From assembly GCF_900176305.1 (NCBI RefSeq), contig NZ_FWXH01000006.1, positions 62,001 to 126,000 on the forward strand: a stretch of 64,000 nt of DNA. The letters are read 5' to 3'. The notes beneath the pieces are model-generated. The model made no database searches. It saw only the letters and a list, made by a program, of their open reading frames with translations, and was not told the DNA's origin. This DNA comes from Clostridium acidisoli DSM 12555 (GTDB lineage Bacteria > Bacillota > Clostridia > Clostridiales > Clostridiaceae). The translations under genes and the position numbers were made by a program. This document shows, one piece after another, positions 9,009 through 19,423 of this stretch. Every line of letters begins with the position of its first letter. The first letter of the stretch is position 1.

Positions 9009-10202
9009 ATGCAATTAAATAAAAAAACAGTTGAAGATATAGAAGTTAAAGGTAAAAGAGTATTAGTTAGATGCGATTTTAATGTACCATTAAAAGATGG
9101 CGTTATAACTGATGAAAATAGACTTGTTGGAGCTATGCCTACAATAAAATATTTAGTAGAAAAGGGAGCTAAAGTTGTACTTTGCTCACACCTTGGAAAA
9201 GCTAAAGGACCAGATCCAAAGCTTACTTTAGCACCAGTTGCTAAAAGACTTTCAGAAATGCTTGGAAAAGCAGTAGTATTTGCTGCTGATGACACAGTTG
9301 TTGGAGAAAATGCTAAAAAGGCAGTAGCTGAAATGAAAGATGGAGATGTAGTTCTTCTTGAAAACACAAGATATAGAAAAGAAGAAGGAAAGAACGAAGA
9401 AAACTTCTCAAAAGAATTAGCATCACTTGCTGATGTTTATGTTAATGATGCTTTTGGTACAGCCCACAGAGCACACTGTTCAACAGTTGGTGTAACAAAC
9501 TTTGTTGAAACTGCAGTATGTGGATATTTAATTCAAAAAGAATTAAAATTCTTAGGAGAAGTTGTAGAAACTCCAGTAAGACCATTCGTTGCAATATTAG
9601 GTGGAGCTAAAGTTTCAGATAAAATTAACGTTATTAACAATCTTCTTGAAAAAGTTGATACTTTAATAATTGGTGGAGGTATGGCTTATACTTTCTTAAA
9701 GGGTCAAGGATATACTATAGGTAAATCACTTGTAGAAGAAGATAAAGTTGAATACGCTAAAGAAATGCTTGAAAAAGCTAAGGCTAAAGGCGTTAAATTA
9801 TTACTTCCTGTAGACAATGTTGTTGGAGCAGAATTTAATGCTGACACAACTCCAGTTACTACTGAAGATGCTAATATCCCAGAAGGACATATGGGTCTTG
9901 ACATTGGACCAAAGACATCAAAACTTTATGCAGAGGCTATAAAAGATGCTAAAACTGTTATTTGGAACGGACCAATGGGAGTATTTGAATTTGCAAACTT
10001 TGCAAAGGGAACAATAGCAGTTGCAGAAGCTATGGCTGCTGCTGATGCTACAACAGTTATAGGTGGAGGAGATAGTGCTGCTGCTGTTAATCAATTAGGA
10101 TTTGGAGACAAAATGACTCATATCTCAACTGGTGGCGGAGCTTCACTTGAATTCTTAGAAGGAAAAGAACTTCCTGGAATAGCTGCTTTAAACGATAAAT
10201 AA
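9009..10202 (+). CDS. pgk: Phosphoglycerate kinase
   Basis: A 397-residue monomeric kinase of normal length that makes ATP from 1,3-bisphosphoglycerate. Visible motifs include [12 protein letters not shown] near the N-terminus, [25 protein letters not shown], and the C-terminal nucleotide-binding glycine-rich segment [11 protein letters not shown] followed by [13 protein letters not shown]. The ribosome binding site AGAGGTG precedes the ATG. It is co-directional with gap and tpiA in the glycolytic cluster. Confidence 0.97.
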   Translation: MQLNKKTVEDIEVKGKRVLVRCDFNVPLKDGVITDENRLVGAMPTIKYLVEKGAKVVLCSHLGKAKGPDPKLTLAPVAKRLSEMLGKAVVFAADDTVVGENAKKAVAEMKDGDVVLLENTRYRKEEGKNEENFSKELASLADVYVNDAFGTAHRAHCSTVGVTNFVETAVCGYLIQKELKFLGEVVETPVRPFVAILGGAKVSDKINVINNLLEKVDTLIIGGGMAYTFLKGQGYTIGKSLVEEDKVEYAKEMLEKAKAKGVKLLLPVDNVVGAEFNADTTPVTTEDANIPEGHMGLDIGPKTSKLYAEAIKDAKTVIWNGPMGVFEFANFAKGTIAVAEAMAAADATTVIGGGDSAAAVNQLGFGDKMTHISTGGGASLEFLEGKELPGIAALNDK

Positions 10203-10223
10203 TTTTACAAAGGATAATAGCTA

Positions 10224-10264
10224 AAATGATATTAAATAATAATTATTATTGTTTAATATCATTT
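10224..10264 (+). terminator. AT-rich inverted repeat after pgk
   Basis: An almost perfect hairpin (AAATGATATTAAA pairing with TTTAATATCATTT around an AT-rich centre) lies 20 bases after the pgk stop. The downstream T-run is weak, so it may be a processing or stabilising stem rather than a full terminator. Confidence 0.5.
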
Positions 10265-10289
10265 ACAAATTACTTTTTAGTGATATAAT
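10262..10289 (+). promoter_or_regulatory. Candidate promoter upstream of tpiA
   Basis: TTTACA (10262-10267) and TATAAT (10284-10289) are 16 bases apart, about 70 bases before the tpiA start. It could give tpiA cggR-independent transcription. Confidence 0.4.
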
Positions 10290-10356
10290 ATATCTAAAGA
10301 AGGAAAGTAGTTATTGTTTATATAAATTTTATATAATAATTGGAGGTCGTAATATA

Positions 10357-11103
10357 ATGAGAACACCAATAATAGCTGGAAACTGGAAAATGAATAACAC
10401 AGTAAGTGAAGCTTTAAAATTAGTTGAAGGATTAAAACCATTAGTAAAGGATGCAAAGGTTGATGTTGTTATAGCTCCTACATTTGTTACTTTAGATGCT
10501 GTACTTAAAGCTACTAAAGGAAGTAACATTAAGGTTGCTGCTCAAAACATGCATTTTGAAGAAAATGGTGCTTTCACTGGTGAAATTTCACCAAAAATGC
10601 TTGAAGAATTAGGAGTAGATTACGTAATACTTGGACATAGTGAAAGAAGACAATACTTCAACGAAACAGATGAAGCATTAAATAAAAAAGTAAAAGCTGC
10701 ATTTGCACATGGCTTAATTCCAATACTTTGTTGCGGAGAAACTCTTGAAGAAAGAGAAGCTAATGTTACAAATGAAGTTACTGGAAAACAAATTAAATTA
10801 GATTTAGCAGGACTTAGCAAAGAAGATGCTGAAAAAGTTGTTATAGCTTATGAACCAATTTGGGCTATAGGAACAGGTAAAACAGCTACAGATGAGCAAG
10901 CTAATGAAACTATTGGAGCTATAAGAAAAACTGTTGCTGAAATTTTCGGACAGGAAGTAGCAGATAAAGTTAGAATTCAATATGGTGGTTCTGTAAAACC
11001 AGGAACTATAAAAGCACAAATGGCTAAACCTGAAATAGATGGAGCTTTAGTTGGTGGAGCAAGCCTTAAAGCAGAAGATTTTGCAGGAATAGTAAATTTC
11101 TAA
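10357..11103 (+). CDS. tpiA: Triosephosphate isomerase
   Basis: A 248-residue TIM barrel that interconverts dihydroxyacetone phosphate and glyceraldehyde 3-phosphate. It begins [13 protein letters not shown] with the substrate-binding Asn and Lys, has the catalytic His in GHSERRQYF, the catalytic Glu in [11 protein letters not shown], and the phosphate-binding segment YGGSVKPG. The frame is open upstream, but GGAGGT at 10342-10347 and the conserved N-terminus fix the ATG at 10357. Confidence 0.97.
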   Translation: MRTPIIAGNWKMNNTVSEALKLVEGLKPLVKDAKVDVVIAPTFVTLDAVLKATKGSNIKVAAQNMHFEENGAFTGEISPKMLEELGVDYVILGHSERRQYFNETDEALNKKVKAAFAHGLIPILCCGETLEEREANVTNEVTGKQIKLDLAGLSKEDAEKVVIAYEPIWAIGTGKTATDEQANETIGAIRKTVAEIFGQEVADKVRIQYGGSVKPGTIKAQMAKPEIDGALVGGASLKAEDFAGIVNF

Positions 11104-11118
11104 AAAATAATATAACAA

Positions 11119-11149
11119 ATCGGAGTTGAAATTTAATTTTAACTCCGAT
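11119..11149 (+). terminator. Hairpin after tpiA
   Basis: A perfect 9-bp stem, ATCGGAGTT pairing with AACTCCGAT around a 13-base loop, directly follows tpiA. The following tract is A/T-rich but lacks a clean T-run. Confidence 0.6.
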
Positions 11150-11203
11150 CACAAAAAATTAATATAAAGTGAAAAAAAGTAACAAAATGGATAAATTTAT
11201 CGG

Positions 11204-11233
11204 TTGTTTTATATATGAAAAAAATATTATAAT
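11204..11233 (+). promoter_or_regulatory. Candidate promoter upstream of gpmI
   Basis: TTGTTT (11204-11209) and a consensus TATAAT (11228-11233) are separated by 18 bases, about 85 bases before the gpmI start. Together with the hairpin before it, this suggests that gpmI and eno form a separate transcription unit. Confidence 0.5.
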
Positions 11234-11318
11234 AGCATGGGAACAAATTAAATTTGAAAATATCGTACATTAAATTGTATGTATATATAAATATGATTTT
11301 GGATGGAGGAAATAACAC

Positions 11319-12836
11319 ATGGCTAAAAAACCTGTAATGTTAATGATTTTAGACGGATTTGGACTTACTGACAAGGCAGAGGGAAATGCAGTTAAAGCAG
11401 CTAATAAACCAAATATTGATGATATATTTACACATTATTATAGTACAACACTTGGTGCAAGTGGACTAAGCGTTGGATTACCAGATGGACAAATGGGAAA
11501 TTCAGAGGTTGGACATCTAAATATTGGAGCAGGAAGAGTAGTATATCAATCACTTACAAGAATAACTAAATCAATTAAAGATGGAGACTTCTTTGAAAAT
11601 CCTGCACTTACTGATGCAGTTAAAAATGCAAAAGAAAATAATTCAGCTCTTCACCTTATGGGATTACTATCACCAGGTGGTGTACATTCACATACAGAAC
11701 ATTTAAAAGGTCTTTTAAAACTTGCTAAAACAAGTGGATTAAATGAAGTTTATGTACATGCATTCTTAGATGGAAGAGATGTTCCACCAGCTTCAGCAAA
11801 AGACTTTATAGAAGATATTGAAAAATATATGGCTGAAATCGGTGTTGGTAAGATAGCTACTGTTTCAGGTAGATATTATGCAATGGATAGAGATAACAGA
11901 TGGGAAAGAGTAAAACTTGCATATGATGCAATAGTACTTGGACAAGGAGAAACAGCAGGTTCTGCTATAGAAGCTGTGGACAAGTCTTATGACACTGGAA
12001 AAACAGATGAATTTGTACTTCCTACTGTAATAGAAAAAGGTGCTAACATTAAAAATAAAGATTCTGTAATATTCTTTAATTTTAGACCAGACAGAGCTAG
12101 AGAAATTACTAGAGCTATAAATGATAAAGAATTTGATGGCTTTAAGAGAGAAACATTAGATCTTAAATTTGTTACAATGACTGAATATGATTCAACTCTT
12201 AAGGGTGTTGAAGTTGCATTTAAAGCTGAATCACTTTCAAATACTCTAGGAGAATATGTAAGCAAATTAGGTAAAAAGCAACTTAGAATTGCAGAAACTG
12301 AAAAATACGCTCACGTAACTTTCTTCTTTAATGGTGGAGTAGAAGCAGCAAATAAAAATGAAGACAGAGCTCTTATATCATCACCTAAAGTAGCTACTTA
12401 TGATCTTAAACCTGAAATGAGTGCATATGAAGTTACTGATGAATTATTAAAGAGATTAGATACAGATGAATATGATATGGTAATATTAAACTTTGCTAAT
12501 CCAGATATGGTTGGTCACACTGGAATATTTGAAGCAGCGAAAGCAGCAATAGAAGCTGTGGATGTATGTTTAGGCAAAGTTGTGGATAAAATATTAGAAA
12601 AGGATGGAACAGTATTTATAACAGCCGATCATGGTAATGCAGAACAAATGGTTGATTATACTACTGGAAAGCCAATGACAGCTCATACAACTGGTCCAGT
12701 TCCATTTGTATATGTAAGCAAAGAATCAAAAGAATTAAGAGACGGTGGAGTGCTTGCAGACATTGCACCAACAATGCTTCAAGTTATGGGACTCGAAATA
12801 CCGGCTGAAATGACTGGTAAAAGTTTAATAAAATAG
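11319..12836 (+). CDS. gpmI: 2,3-bisphosphoglycerate-independent phosphoglycerate mutase
   Basis: A 505-residue manganese-dependent mutase of the alkaline phosphatase superfamily that converts 3- to 2-phosphoglycerate. The first metal site is in MLMILDGFGL. The catalytic serine that is phosphorylated is in MGNSEVGHLNIGAGR. Substrate-binding segments include DGRDVPP and RPDRAREI. The C-terminal metal site is ITADHGNAEQM. Clear ribosome binding site GGAGGA. The length is normal for the family. Confidence 0.97.
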   Translation: MAKKPVMLMILDGFGLTDKAEGNAVKAANKPNIDDIFTHYYSTTLGASGLSVGLPDGQMGNSEVGHLNIGAGRVVYQSLTRITKSIKDGDFFENPALTDAVKNAKENNSALHLMGLLSPGGVHSHTEHLKGLLKLAKTSGLNEVYVHAFLDGRDVPPASAKDFIEDIEKYMAEIGVGKIATVSGRYYAMDRDNRWERVKLAYDAIVLGQGETAGSAIEAVDKSYDTGKTDEFVLPTVIEKGANIKNKDSVIFFNFRPDRAREITRAINDKEFDGFKRETLDLKFVTMTEYDSTLKGVEVAFKAESLSNTLGEYVSKLGKKQLRIAETEKYAHVTFFFNGGVEAANKNEDRALISSPKVATYDLKPEMSAYEVTDELLKRLDTDEYDMVILNFANPDMVGHTGIFEAAKAAIEAVDVCLGKVVDKILEKDGTVFITADHGNAEQMVDYTTGKPMTAHTTGPVPFVYVSKESKELRDGGVLADIAPTMLQVMGLEIPAEMTGKSLIK

Positions 12837-12946
12837 TATATGAAGTTATTGGCTTAAGTTAATGGTATTACAGTATAAATTAGGGATGGTATTAAAAATT
12901 GAGATTAGATAAATACCTATGTTTTTAACATAGTTATTATAAATAA

Positions 12947-14266
<1,320 letters not shown>

Positions 14267-14272
14267 AAAAAA

Positions 14273-14300
14273 ATTGAGGGTTTTCCCTCAATCTTTTTTT
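14273..14300 (+). terminator. Terminator of the glycolytic cluster
   Basis: A perfect 8-bp stem ATTGAGGG/CCCTCAAT with a TTTT loop, then C and seven T. The A-run on the left would also allow some termination in the other direction. Confidence 0.93.
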
Positions 14301-14393
14301 TATTGCAAAATTGCTGGACAATATTGTAATTAACACAGCTATAATGGTAAAATATTCTCAATAAGCAAACTCTTAAGAGGTGAGTGCTATTTT

Positions 14394-14894
14394 ATGAATG
14401 ACAAGCATTATAGTTTAAAGAAATTAAATAAAGTCATAGCAGTAGCTCTAATTGTTATAATATCATTAACAGTATGGGGAATTACTAAAAGATTTAACTA
14501 TCAAAAAAATATTATTGAAGCAGGTATCAAAGAGAAAGTAATAAAAAAATCTAATAATATAAGTATTTGTTACAATGTTACTATTGGTGATGAAGTAGGT
14601 AAGGTTAATATTGATGTTATAAATGCAGCAATACAAGGCATGTTTGATTATGCATGCACGGAGCATCTTAATGTAGTATATCCTATGAATACTTATGTAC
14701 TTATTACAAATGTACAAGAAATTAGCAAAGATAATTTTAAAGTTAATTTTGCTTCAAAGGAAAAAGAAACTGATAATTATCCTACAATTGGATATAGTTT
14801 TGTTACTGTACAAAGACAAGAATCTGGTAGTTATAAAGGCATTATAACAAATGTTGGAGGTTCGATTATTAGAGAAAATAAACAGAGTAAATAA
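14394..14894 (+). CDS. Small membrane-anchored protein of unknown function
   Basis: A 166-residue protein that I do not recognise. Residues about 13-30 form one hydrophobic helix (VIAVALIVIISLTVWGI) after a basic N-terminus, so it is probably anchored with the remainder outside the cell. The rest is polar with a predicted beta-rich character and no cysteine pairs suggesting a metal site. The ATG follows AGAGGTGAG. It sits alone between the eno terminator and secG, on the same strand, and could be clostridial-specific. Confidence 0.6.
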   Translation: MNDKHYSLKKLNKVIAVALIVIISLTVWGITKRFNYQKNIIEAGIKEKVIKKSNNISICYNVTIGDEVGKVNIDVINAAIQGMFDYACTEHLNVVYPMNTYVLITNVQEISKDNFKVNFASKEKETDNYPTIGYSFVTVQRQESGSYKGIITNVGGSIIRENKQSK

Positions 14895-15086
14895 AGTGAA
14901 ACTTGCACTATTGTAATTTAAAAAGTAGAAATGAGGGTACTGCTGTTAATCAGAATAAATATTAAATTTAGTTGTAATAAATTTTTACATATGTTAAAAT
15001 AAACTTGATTTAATATTATTTAATTTAAAAAGATTCGCGATGTATTATTACATATAAATATACATATCTATAGGAGGGTTTATAAC

Positions 15087-15329
15087 GTGCATAATCTTTT
15101 AATAGGGATTCAAATAGTATGTGCTATCATAATTGTGATTTCAATTTTAATGCAACCAAGTAAGATGGACGGATTTACAAATTTCTTTTCAGGAACCACT
15201 GAAACCTTTTATTCACATAATAAAGGAAAGACAAAAGAAGCAAAGCTTGCTAAAGTTACTATTGTATTTGCAGTGATTTTTGCAGTTGTGGTTATTTTGC
15301 AGAATCTACCAAAATTCATACAACAATAA
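15087..15329 (+). CDS. secG: Preprotein translocase subunit SecG
   Basis: An 80-residue membrane protein with two hydrophobic helices (residues about 4-21 and 57-73) linked by a polar loop containing the family's FFSG segment and MQPSK before it. It is the accessory channel subunit that assists SecYE. It starts with GTG at 15087 after AGGAGGG. The position before rnr and smpB is the usual one in Firmicutes. A terminator follows. Confidence 0.88.
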   Translation: MHNLLIGIQIVCAIIIVISILMQPSKMDGFTNFFSGTTETFYSHNKGKTKEAKLAKVTIVFAVIFAVVVILQNLPKFIQQ

Positions 15330-15336
15330 GTTGATT

Positions 15337-15376
15337 AGGTATAATTCGATAGTGTGATGAATTATGCCTTTTTATT
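15337..15376 (+). terminator. Terminator after secG
   Basis: An 11-bp stem, AGGTATAATTC pairing with GAATTATGCCT with one G-U pair, is followed by a long T-rich tract. Confidence 0.85.
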
Positions 15377-15498
15377 TTTTAGTGAATAATATTTTATTTT
15401 AAGATAAAAATGTATATTAGAGGGTATAGGAAAAAATAAGACTAGCAGGCTGGCTAATTATTTTATTAATATACCGAAAATTAGAAGGAGATGAAAAA

Positions 15499-17778
15499 AT
15501 GAATATAAAAGAAATATTGGTTAACTTTATGCGAGAGCAGGCATATAAACCAATGAATGCAAAAGAACTTGAGAGAATTTTTGATATAAAAAAATCAGAA
15601 ACAAAAACATTCAAGAAACTTCTTAAGGATATGGAACAAGAAGGACTAATTGTTAAAAATAGAAACGAGTATTATGGCGTGCCAGAAAGAATGGGACTTG
15701 TAGTAGGAAAACTTCAAGGTAATGCAAGGGGTTTTGGGTTTGTCATATGCGATGAAGAAAGACCAGATATATTTATACCAGCTTCAAACATGAATGGAGC
15801 AATGAATAAAGACAAGGTAATAGCTAAAATCATAAAAGAGGACGATAAAGGCAAAAGATGCGAAGGCGAAATAATAAGGATACTTGAGCGTGCAAACAAA
15901 ACTATAATTGGAGTATATGAAGACAGTAAGAACTTTGGATTTGTAGTGGCAGATGACGTAAGAATACAACAGGATGTATTCATACCTAAAAGCATGAAAG
16001 GCAAAGCAAAATCTAAAGATGTAGTAGTTGTAGAGATAACTGAGTGGCCTGGCAACAGAAGAAATCCAGAAGGAAAAATAATAGAGATACTTGGAAGAAA
16101 AGAAGACAAGGGTGTTGATATACTTACTATAATAAAGAAACATAAACTTCCAGAGGAGTTCCCAAAAGAAGTATTAAGTTTTGCTGAAAACATACCCGAT
16201 ACAATTTCAGAAAAAGAATATGCTAATAGAAGAGACTTAAGAGAAATAAAAATGGTTACAATTGATGGCGAAGATGCAAAAGACTTAGACGATGCAGTTT
16301 CTATTCAAAGACTTGAAAATGGTAATTATTATTTAGGTGTTCATATTGCAGATGTTTCAAATTATGTTAAGGAAAAAAATCCTTTAGATAAGGAAGCTTT
16401 AGAAAGAGCAACTTCAGTATATCTTATTGATAGAGTTATACCAATGCTTCCTAAAAAACTTTCAAATGGTATATGTAGTCTTAACCCAAAAGTTGATAGA
16501 CTTGCTTTAAGTTGCTTTATGGAAATAGACAAAAATGGTAAGGTTATAAACCATGACGTATGTGAGAGTGTAATTAAGACAAACGAAAGAATGACATATA
16601 CTGATGTAACTAAAATTTTAAGAGACAAGGACGAAGAACTTATTAAAAGATATGATTATCTGTATGATGATTTTAAAGCAATGGAAGAGCTTTTTGAAAT
16701 TTTAAATAAAAGAAGACTTCAAAGAGGAGCTATAGATTTTGATTTTCAAGAAAGCAAGATAATCTTAAATGAAAGTGGTAAACCTGTTGATATAAAACCA
16801 TATGAAAGAGCTGTGGCAAACAAGATAATTGAAGAATTCATGCTTATCTGTAATGAGACAATTGCAGAGCATATGTTCTGGACTAATTTACCATTTGTAT
16901 ATAGAATTCATGAGGAACCAGATATCGAAAAATTGGAGCATTTTAACGAGTTTGTACATAATCTTGGTTATGTAATAAAATGGGGAAGTGAAGTGCATCC
17001 TAAAGAACTTCAAAAAATTATTGAGAAAGTAAAGGGTAAAAAAGAAGAAACTGTTGTTAGTACGCTTCTTTTAAGATCATTAAAACAAGCTAAATATTCA
17101 CCTGAATGTGTAGGGCATTTTGGGCTTGCAGCAAGATATTATTGTCATTTTACTTCACCAATAAGAAGATATCCTGATCTTATGATTCATAGAATAATAA
17201 AGGAATTCCTTCATGGAAAGATTGATGAAAGAAGAAGTAAAAAGCTTATAGGAATAGTTGATTATGCATCTGTACAATCTTCTGAAATGGAGAGAGTAGC
17301 ACAGGAAGCAGAAAGAGAAGTTGATGATCTTAAAAAAGCTGAATATATGAAAGATAAAATTGGGCAGCAGTATACTGGAATAATATCTTCTGTAACGAAT
17401 TTTGGTATATTTGTAGAACTACCTAACACCATAGAAGGACTTGTCCATATAAGCGATTTGAGTGATGATTATTATGTATATGATGAAAGACATTTAAGTC
17501 TTATAGGTGAAAGAAGTAAAAAGATTTATAGGCTTGGTGATGAGGTTAACATAAAAGTAGATAAGGTAGACATGGCATCTCATGAGATATATTTTTCAAT
17601 AGCAGAAGAAAAAGAGGAAGAAGATATAAGTATAGAGCCAATAGTTGACGAAAAGATAAATTTAGAAGAATTAATAAAAGTTGACGATAAGCATGAGAAA
17701 TCAGAAATTGAAGTTGTTCACACTAAAAGAGCTAAAAAAACAATAGATCAAGTTTATAAGCCAGAGATTACGGATTAA
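15499..17778 (+). CDS. rnr: Ribonuclease R
   Basis: A 759-residue 3'-5' exoribonuclease. In order: an N-terminal winged helix (about 1-65), cold-shock/OB domains (about 70-220), the RNB catalytic domain with the metal-binding aspartates in DGEDAKDLDDAVS (about 257-269), and an S1 RNA-binding domain (about 630-715, GIISSVTNFGIFVEL). It ends in a charged tail. It degrades structured RNA and takes part in trans-translation with SmpB and tmRNA, both encoded next door. Ribosome binding site AGAAGGAG. Confidence 0.95.
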   Translation: MNIKEILVNFMREQAYKPMNAKELERIFDIKKSETKTFKKLLKDMEQEGLIVKNRNEYYGVPERMGLVVGKLQGNARGFGFVICDEERPDIFIPASNMNGAMNKDKVIAKIIKEDDKGKRCEGEIIRILERANKTIIGVYEDSKNFGFVVADDVRIQQDVFIPKSMKGKAKSKDVVVVEITEWPGNRRNPEGKIIEILGRKEDKGVDILTIIKKHKLPEEFPKEVLSFAENIPDTISEKEYANRRDLREIKMVTIDGEDAKDLDDAVSIQRLENGNYYLGVHIADVSNYVKEKNPLDKEALERATSVYLIDRVIPMLPKKLSNGICSLNPKVDRLALSCFMEIDKNGKVINHDVCESVIKTNERMTYTDVTKILRDKDEELIKRYDYLYDDFKAMEELFEILNKRRLQRGAIDFDFQESKIILNESGKPVDIKPYERAVANKIIEEFMLICNETIAEHMFWTNLPFVYRIHEEPDIEKLEHFNEFVHNLGYVIKWGSEVHPKELQKIIEKVKGKKEETVVSTLLLRSLKQAKYSPECVGHFGLAARYYCHFTSPIRRYPDLMIHRIIKEFLHGKIDERRSKKLIGIVDYASVQSSEMERVAQEAEREVDDLKKAEYMKDKIGQQYTGIISSVTNFGIFVELPNTIEGLVHISDLSDDYYVYDERHLSLIGERSKKIYRLGDEVNIKVDKVDMASHEIYFSIAEEKEEEDISIEPIVDEKINLEELIKVDDKHEKSEIEVVHTKRAKKTIDQVYKPEITD

Positions 17779-17809
17779 AGGTTAAAGAAAGCCTTAGGCT
17801 AGAGGAAGA

Positions 17810-17833
17810 ATTGACGGCTCTAAAACCGTCAAT
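17810..17833. other. Hairpin between rnr and smpB
   Basis: A perfect 8-bp stem ATTGACGG/CCGTCAAT with an 8-base loop. There is no T-run, so a role as terminator is doubtful. It may be an RNA-processing or stability element in the rnr-smpB transcript. Confidence 0.45.
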
Positions 17834-17940
17834 GTTGATATAAGTTACTTCGTAACAGGTAAATATAAAAATATTTGATAATGAAGAGTATATATGATAA
17901 AATTATATACCAAAATAGGGCAGAGAAGTGGGTGTTATAT

Positions 17941-18414
17941 ATGGCTAAAAAAGTTACGACAAACAAGACGCTAGCAGAAAACAGAAAAGCTAGACATGAT
18001 TATTTTATAGAAGAATCAATTGAATGTGGAATAGAACTTGTAGGAACAGAAGTAAAGTCTATAAGAGCTGGAAAAGCTAATCTTAAGGATAGCTATGCTG
18101 AGATTAGAAACAATGAAATATTTATATGTAATATGCATGTAAGTCCATATGAGGCTGGTAATATATTTAATAGAGATCCGCTTAGAAGAAGAAAACTTTT
18201 GCTACACAAAGCAGAGATAAAAAGGTTCGAAGCTTATACAGCTCAGCAGGGGTATACACTTGTACCTTTGTCCGTTTATCTTAAAAATGGAAGAGTTAAA
18301 GTTCAGCTTAGTGTTGCAAAAGGTAAAAAGGATTATGATAAAAGGGATGTTATGTTAGAAAAAGCAGCAAAACGAGATATAGAAAGACAAATGAAGGAAA
18401 GATCAAGAAATTAA
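17941..18414 (+). CDS. smpB: SsrA-binding protein SmpB
   Basis: A 157-residue small protein that binds tmRNA and brings it into stalled ribosomes. Conserved parts are [26 protein letters not shown], split here as ARHDYFIEE and [11 protein letters not shown], then HVSPYEAGN, the [11 protein letters not shown] segment and the basic C-terminal tail [10 protein letters not shown]. The frame is open back to 17875, but the family N-terminus and length favour the ATG at 17941, with only a weak GTGGGTG upstream. tmRNA lies 318 bases downstream. Confidence 0.95.
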   Translation: MAKKVTTNKTLAENRKARHDYFIEESIECGIELVGTEVKSIRAGKANLKDSYAEIRNNEIFICNMHVSPYEAGNIFNRDPLRRRKLLLHKAEIKRFEAYTAQQGYTLVPLSVYLKNGRVKVQLSVAKGKKDYDKRDVMLEKAAKRDIERQMKERSRN

Positions 18415-18732
18415 GTTACTTAGATTATCATAAAATCAAATAAATTAAGCTAACTGTACCAATTAAATGAAGCACTGGAGTATAAATTATACTTGATTAA
18501 GATAGAATAATGGTGTAATATGTACTTACAGCGATGACCTGTTAAACTTTTATAGCTAAAGTCAGAGTGAGCTAAAATATAAAAAGATTAAATACAATAA
18601 GCTATAGTTTATATACAACCTTGTAAGAGGCATTCTTAAGATTTAAAGATACCTCGGGCAAAATATTAGTTCTACTAAGTAGTTAGTATTTTGTATCAAT
18701 TCTTTTATCGTAGAATAAAAGAAAAATGACAA
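18415..18732. other. Gap between smpB and tmRNA
   Basis: No open reading frame or known RNA is recognised in these 318 bases. The tRNA-like tmRNA end begins at 18733. A TAGAAT at 18711-18716 may be the tmRNA -10 box, but no well-spaced -35 is present. A weak hairpin with AAAATA/TATTTT arms lies near 18660-18692 and could end the smpB message. Confidence 0.4.
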
Positions 18733-18831
18733 GGGGGCGTACTTGGTTTCGACGGGGGTACGTTGTATTTAGGAAGCGAGTCGAGGGAACCTGTGGACCC
18801 GCGTTAAAAAACTATAGGAATAAATATAAAC

Positions 18832-18864
18832 GCTAAAAACGATAATTTAGCTTTAGCAGCTTAG
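18832..18864 (+). other. tmRNA proteolysis-tag reading frame
   Basis: The codons GCT AAA AAC GAT AAT TTA GCT TTA GCA GCT then TAG give the tag AKNDNLALAA, added after the alanine carried by tmRNA itself. The ALAA ending is the standard degradation signal for ClpXP-type proteases. The resume codon is inferred from position and from the usual Ala/Gly preference; it has not been tested. Confidence 0.8.
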
Positions 18865-19072
18865 TCTGCTACGTTCTACCTTTGAGTACCGCGGCTTAGG
18901 ATAGGGCGTCGATAGCGGTGAAACGAGCCTAGGAAAGCTTTGACTTAGGAACGGGATTTATGAAGCTACTAAAGTCAGAAGCCTGTCTTTCGGCGTCTGA
19001 TAGAGGGAATGTCAAAAGGAAGACTGCACTCGGAGATGCTTAAGTATTACTATTTTCGGACAGGGGTTCGAT

Positions 19073-19345
19073 TCGTATAAGGGTCGCCTTATGAAGTGAT
19101 TCATAAGTGAAAACTTGGCTTTATCGGTGAAACCGTAACATGTGACGATGACGGCAATACCGAGAGGTATGAGAAGAAATTCGGCAGCCTCGTATCGACT
19201 CATAGGCTTCTAAGTTCATTAAGTTGAATATGGAGTACTAGGATAGAAGCTGAAAACTAAAATATAGCTTTTATAACACGCCAAGCCAGAAATGTAAATT
19301 TCCGGAAAATATAGTCAGCACCATTAGAAATAATGGAAAAGGGTG
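19073..19345 (+). other. Group I self-splicing intron in the tmRNA T-loop
   Basis: The intron is 273 nt and encodes no protein. The 5' splice site fits the P1 rule: exon bases CGAU (19069-19072) pair with GUCG (19083-19086), with U19072 in a U-G wobble at the splice site. The pairing extends through U73-G82 and C74-G81 around the loop GTATAA. The last intron base is G (19345). Joining U19072 to U19346 restores a normal 7-base T-loop. Near the 3' end, AAAATATAGTC (19306-19316) resembles the conserved S element of group I introns. CGACTCATAG near 19196-19205 resembles the R element, so together they could form P7. The subgroup has not been determined. Confidence 0.88.
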
Positions 19346-19372
19346 TCCCCTCGCCTCCACCATACATATTAT

Positions 19373-19421
19373 AAACTGGTTATAAATCGGATTAAAATCC
19401 ACTTATAGCCAGTTTTGTTTT
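19373..19421. terminator. Terminator after tmRNA, shared with the convergent endonuclease gene
   Basis: AAACTGGTTATAA (19373-19385) pairs with TTATAGCCAGTTT (19403-19415) with one mismatch or wobble, and GGATT/AATCC continue inside. A T-rich tract follows. The endonuclease gene on the other strand stops at 19424. Confidence 0.75.
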
Positions 19422-19423
19422 AT

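Larger units (their letters stand above)
18733..19362 (+). ncRNA. ssrA: Transfer-messenger RNA gene, interrupted by an intron in the T-loop
   Basis: The 5' end GGGGGCG pairs with CGCCTCC before the ACCA end (19359-19362), giving the 7-bp acceptor stem. The 5' region has the expected GGTTTCGACGGGGG. The resume codon is probably the GCT at 18832, so the reading frame to the TAG at 18862-18864 encodes the tag AKNDNLALAA. The T-arm stem AGGGG (19062-19066) and CCCCT (19347-19351) are separated by 280 bases. Of these, 273 are intron, leaving a 7-base TTCGATT loop. Removing the intron gives a mature RNA of about 357 nt, a normal length. tmRNA with SmpB rescues stalled ribosomes. Confidence 0.95.

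Noticed and set aside
17810-17833. Hairpin after rnr as a terminator
   Set aside because: There is no T-run, and smpB follows on the same strand in the usual operon order, so termination was not assigned.
19012-19203. Open reading frame antisense to tmRNA and its intron
   Set aside because: It lies over the tmRNA acceptor side and the intron core on the opposite strand, without a ribosome binding site; RNA structure explains the sequence.
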